From the NCBI GenBank assembly GCA_003694875.1, contig RFJN01000103.1, positions 1 through 6,014 of the forward strand: a stretch of 6,014 nucleotides of DNA, given 5' to 3'. This stretch comes from Planctomycetota bacterium. GTDB lineage: Bacteria; Planctomycetota; J058; J103. The notes below the pieces were generated by a model. That model saw only the letters and a list, made by a program, of their open reading frames with translations. It made no database searches and had not been told where the DNA came from. The translations under genes and the position numbers were made by a program. How positions within the stretch are numbered: the stretch's first letter is position 1; every line of letters begins with the position of its first letter. This document shows, piece after piece, positions 5,276 to 6,014 of the stretch.

Positions 5276-5304
5276 TTGACGTGCGCCCCGGCGAGCGCTA
5301 GCCT
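5276..5304 (+). promoter_or_regulatory. Sigma70-like promoter of the DUF6941-like gene
   Basis: TTGACG (5276-5281) matches five of six -35 positions. It is followed after 17 bases by TAGCCT (5299-5304), which keeps the conserved T, A and final T of a -10 box. The start would be near 5311, giving a leader of about 27 bases. It lies in the 102-base gap after the tail-anchored protein gene, so the next gene has its own promoter. Confidence 0.68.
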
Positions 5305-5337
5305 CGGCGCGAGCCGTCCGATCCCCCGAGGTGCGCC

Positions 5338-5775
5338 GTGCCCGCCCCCATGCCCACGTTGCATGCGCTGCTGATCTGCGACATGGTGATCCGCGAGGCG
5401 GGCACCAACAAGCACAGCGCGATCGGGATCTTCACCGACGTGCACGCCACCCACTTCCCCATGGTGCTCAACCCGCTCGCGGTCTACGCCAGCCTCGGCG
5501 ACGCGCTCGGGGTCTACGACCTGTCGCTCGAGATCCACAACCTCGAGACCGGCGAGACGGTGGGACGCGTGAGCGGGCTGAAGCTCGAGTCGAGCGACAA
5601 GCTCGCGCACCACGACTTCGGCGTGCGGATGGTCAACACCGTCTTTCCCGCGCCGGCGAAGTACGAGTTCCTCTTGCTCGCGGACGGGCGCCGGCTCGGC
5701 GGCAAGACGCTGCGCATCCACCGCCGCCCCATGCCAAGCGTGCCGCCGCCCTGGGAGGCGAGGGACCGCGAGTAG
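5338..5775 (+). CDS. DUF6941-like conserved protein of unknown function
   Basis: This 145-residue protein appears to be cytoplasmic. The opening LHALLICDMVIREAGTNKHS followed by AIGIFTDVHATHFP (8-41) is the phrase I associate with DUF6941: hydrophobic strand ending in CD, a 'xxGKxSxIGIF'-like stretch, then 'FP'. The rest continues as alternating strands: LAVYASLGDALGVYDLSLEI (47-66), HNLETGETVGRVSGLKL, a helix-like middle, then APAKYEFLLLADGRRLGGKT (101-120) and LRIHRRP. This reads as a compact beta-sandwich with the conserved 'p.kYeF.l..dG..l' end strands. The family has no established activity. The N-terminus has no signal peptide. I chose GTG 5338, with GAGGTG at 5328-5333 four bases upstream; ATG 5350 is possible but is 16 bases from that site. 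It has its own promoter and converges on a minus-strand gene 7 bases beyond its TAG. Confidence 0.78.
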   Translation: MPAPMPTLHALLICDMVIREAGTNKHSAIGIFTDVHATHFPMVLNPLAVYASLGDALGVYDLSLEIHNLETGETVGRVSGLKLESSDKLAHHDFGVRMVNTVFPAPAKYEFLLLADGRRLGGKTLRIHRRPMPSVPPPWEARDRE

Positions 5776-5782
5776 GTGCGGG

Positions 5783-6014
5783 TCAGTCGGCCCGGGGCGC
5801 CGGGGTCGGCGAGGGCGCGGGCTGCCGGCGTTCGGCAACCAGTGCCGTGCGCACCCGCAGCCGCACCGGCGCCCCGAGCTCGACCGCGAGCCGTCTCGCG
5901 AGCGCGTCGAAGGCCGGCTCCGGAAGGGGAGCCGGAGCCTCGAGCCGTAGCGTGACATGCGCGCCGTCTCGCTTGCGCGACCGCTCGAGCGCCTCGAGGT
6001 GCGCTCCCGGTGCG
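5783..6014 (-). CDS. C-terminal 76 residues of a minus-strand gene cut by the right edge; family uncertain
   Basis: The minus strand, with its first whole codon at 6013-6011, is open to TGA at 5785-5783 and encodes 76 residues. The visible part starts APGAHLEALERSRKRDGAHV, continues with a strand (TLRLEAPAPLP), a helix (EPAFDALARRLAVELG), a strand (APVRLRVRTALV) and a Pro/Ala-rich tail ending PAPRAD. The strand-helix-strand with 'L...L...LG.PVRLRVR' resembles the C-terminal part of DUF389-type membrane proteins, but that is a weak guess from a fragment. The codon pattern and the absence of any convincing plus-strand frame here support a real gene. It converges on the DUF6941-like gene, with only 7 bases between the stop codons. 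Confidence 0.6.
   Translation of the reverse strand, partial: APGAHLEALERSRKRDGAHVTLRLEAPAPLPEPAFDALARRLAVELGAPVRLRVRTALVAERRQPAPSPTPAPRAD

Noticed and set aside
5305..5338. Inverted repeat CGGCGC / GCGCCG around the binding site of the DUF6941-like gene
   Set aside because: The arms are six bases with a 22-base loop, and the left arm may lie before the transcription start. Such pairs are common by chance in GC-rich DNA.
5914..5935. Inverted repeat CCGGCTCC / GGAGCCGG as terminator for the DUF6941-like gene
   Set aside because: It lies inside the minus-strand coding region, encodes part of an Ala/Pro-rich phrase, is over 130 bases beyond the stop, and has no T-run.
4270..5958. Very long open frame on the minus strand, and other long antisense frames at 2079-3185, 3413-4726 and 1418-2575
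   Set aside because: They lie opposite well-supported plus-strand genes, are low-complexity (Arg, Ala, Pro, His), lack binding sites and motifs, and are expected in GC-rich DNA where stop codons are rare.

Overview
The window is G+C-rich chromosomal DNA from a proteobacterium. It has tightly packed genes, GTG starts, strong AGGAGG ribosome binding sites, sigma70-like promoters with GC-rich -10 boxes, and a PEP-CTERM exported protein. Together these fit a high-GC Gamma- or Betaproteobacterium. The sequence does not allow a closer placement. I see no phage, transposon, CRISPR, tRNA or rRNA sequence.

Region 1 (1-1332) looks like the end of a lipopolysaccharide or cell-surface glycan locus. The last 58 codons of a gene resembling the C-terminus of LPS core kinases (WaaP/InaA type, tentative) overlap by ATGA with a complete GT4-type glycosyltransferase.

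Region 2 (1393-3425) is a probable three-gene transcript behind a good sigma70-like promoter. Its 5' leader contains a 30-nt hairpin just upstream of the ribosome binding site. The genes are a membrane protein with zinc-binding cysteine motifs at both ends (N-terminal zinc ribbon, C-terminal Ada-like motif), a 128-residue protein made almost wholly of three TPR repeats, and a 249-residue unrecognised protein with four hairpin-like beta segments.

Region 3 (3426-4472) has a less GC-rich leader with a G-run, an 8-codon mini-ORF behind a strong Shine-Dalgarno, a probable promoter and an 18-bp palindrome. This is followed by a PEP-CTERM exported protein of unknown function and a very stable hairpin just after its stop codon. 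No exosortase gene lies in the window.

Region 4 (4473-6014) holds a proline/alanine-rich protein with a single C-terminal membrane anchor, a DUF6941-like protein with its own promoter, and, convergent with it, the C-terminal end of a minus-strand gene that runs off the right edge.

No complete known pathway or defence system is present. The most unusual items are the 249-residue beta-hairpin protein with its TPR partner, the two-ended zinc-site membrane protein, and the leader region of the PEP-CTERM gene.
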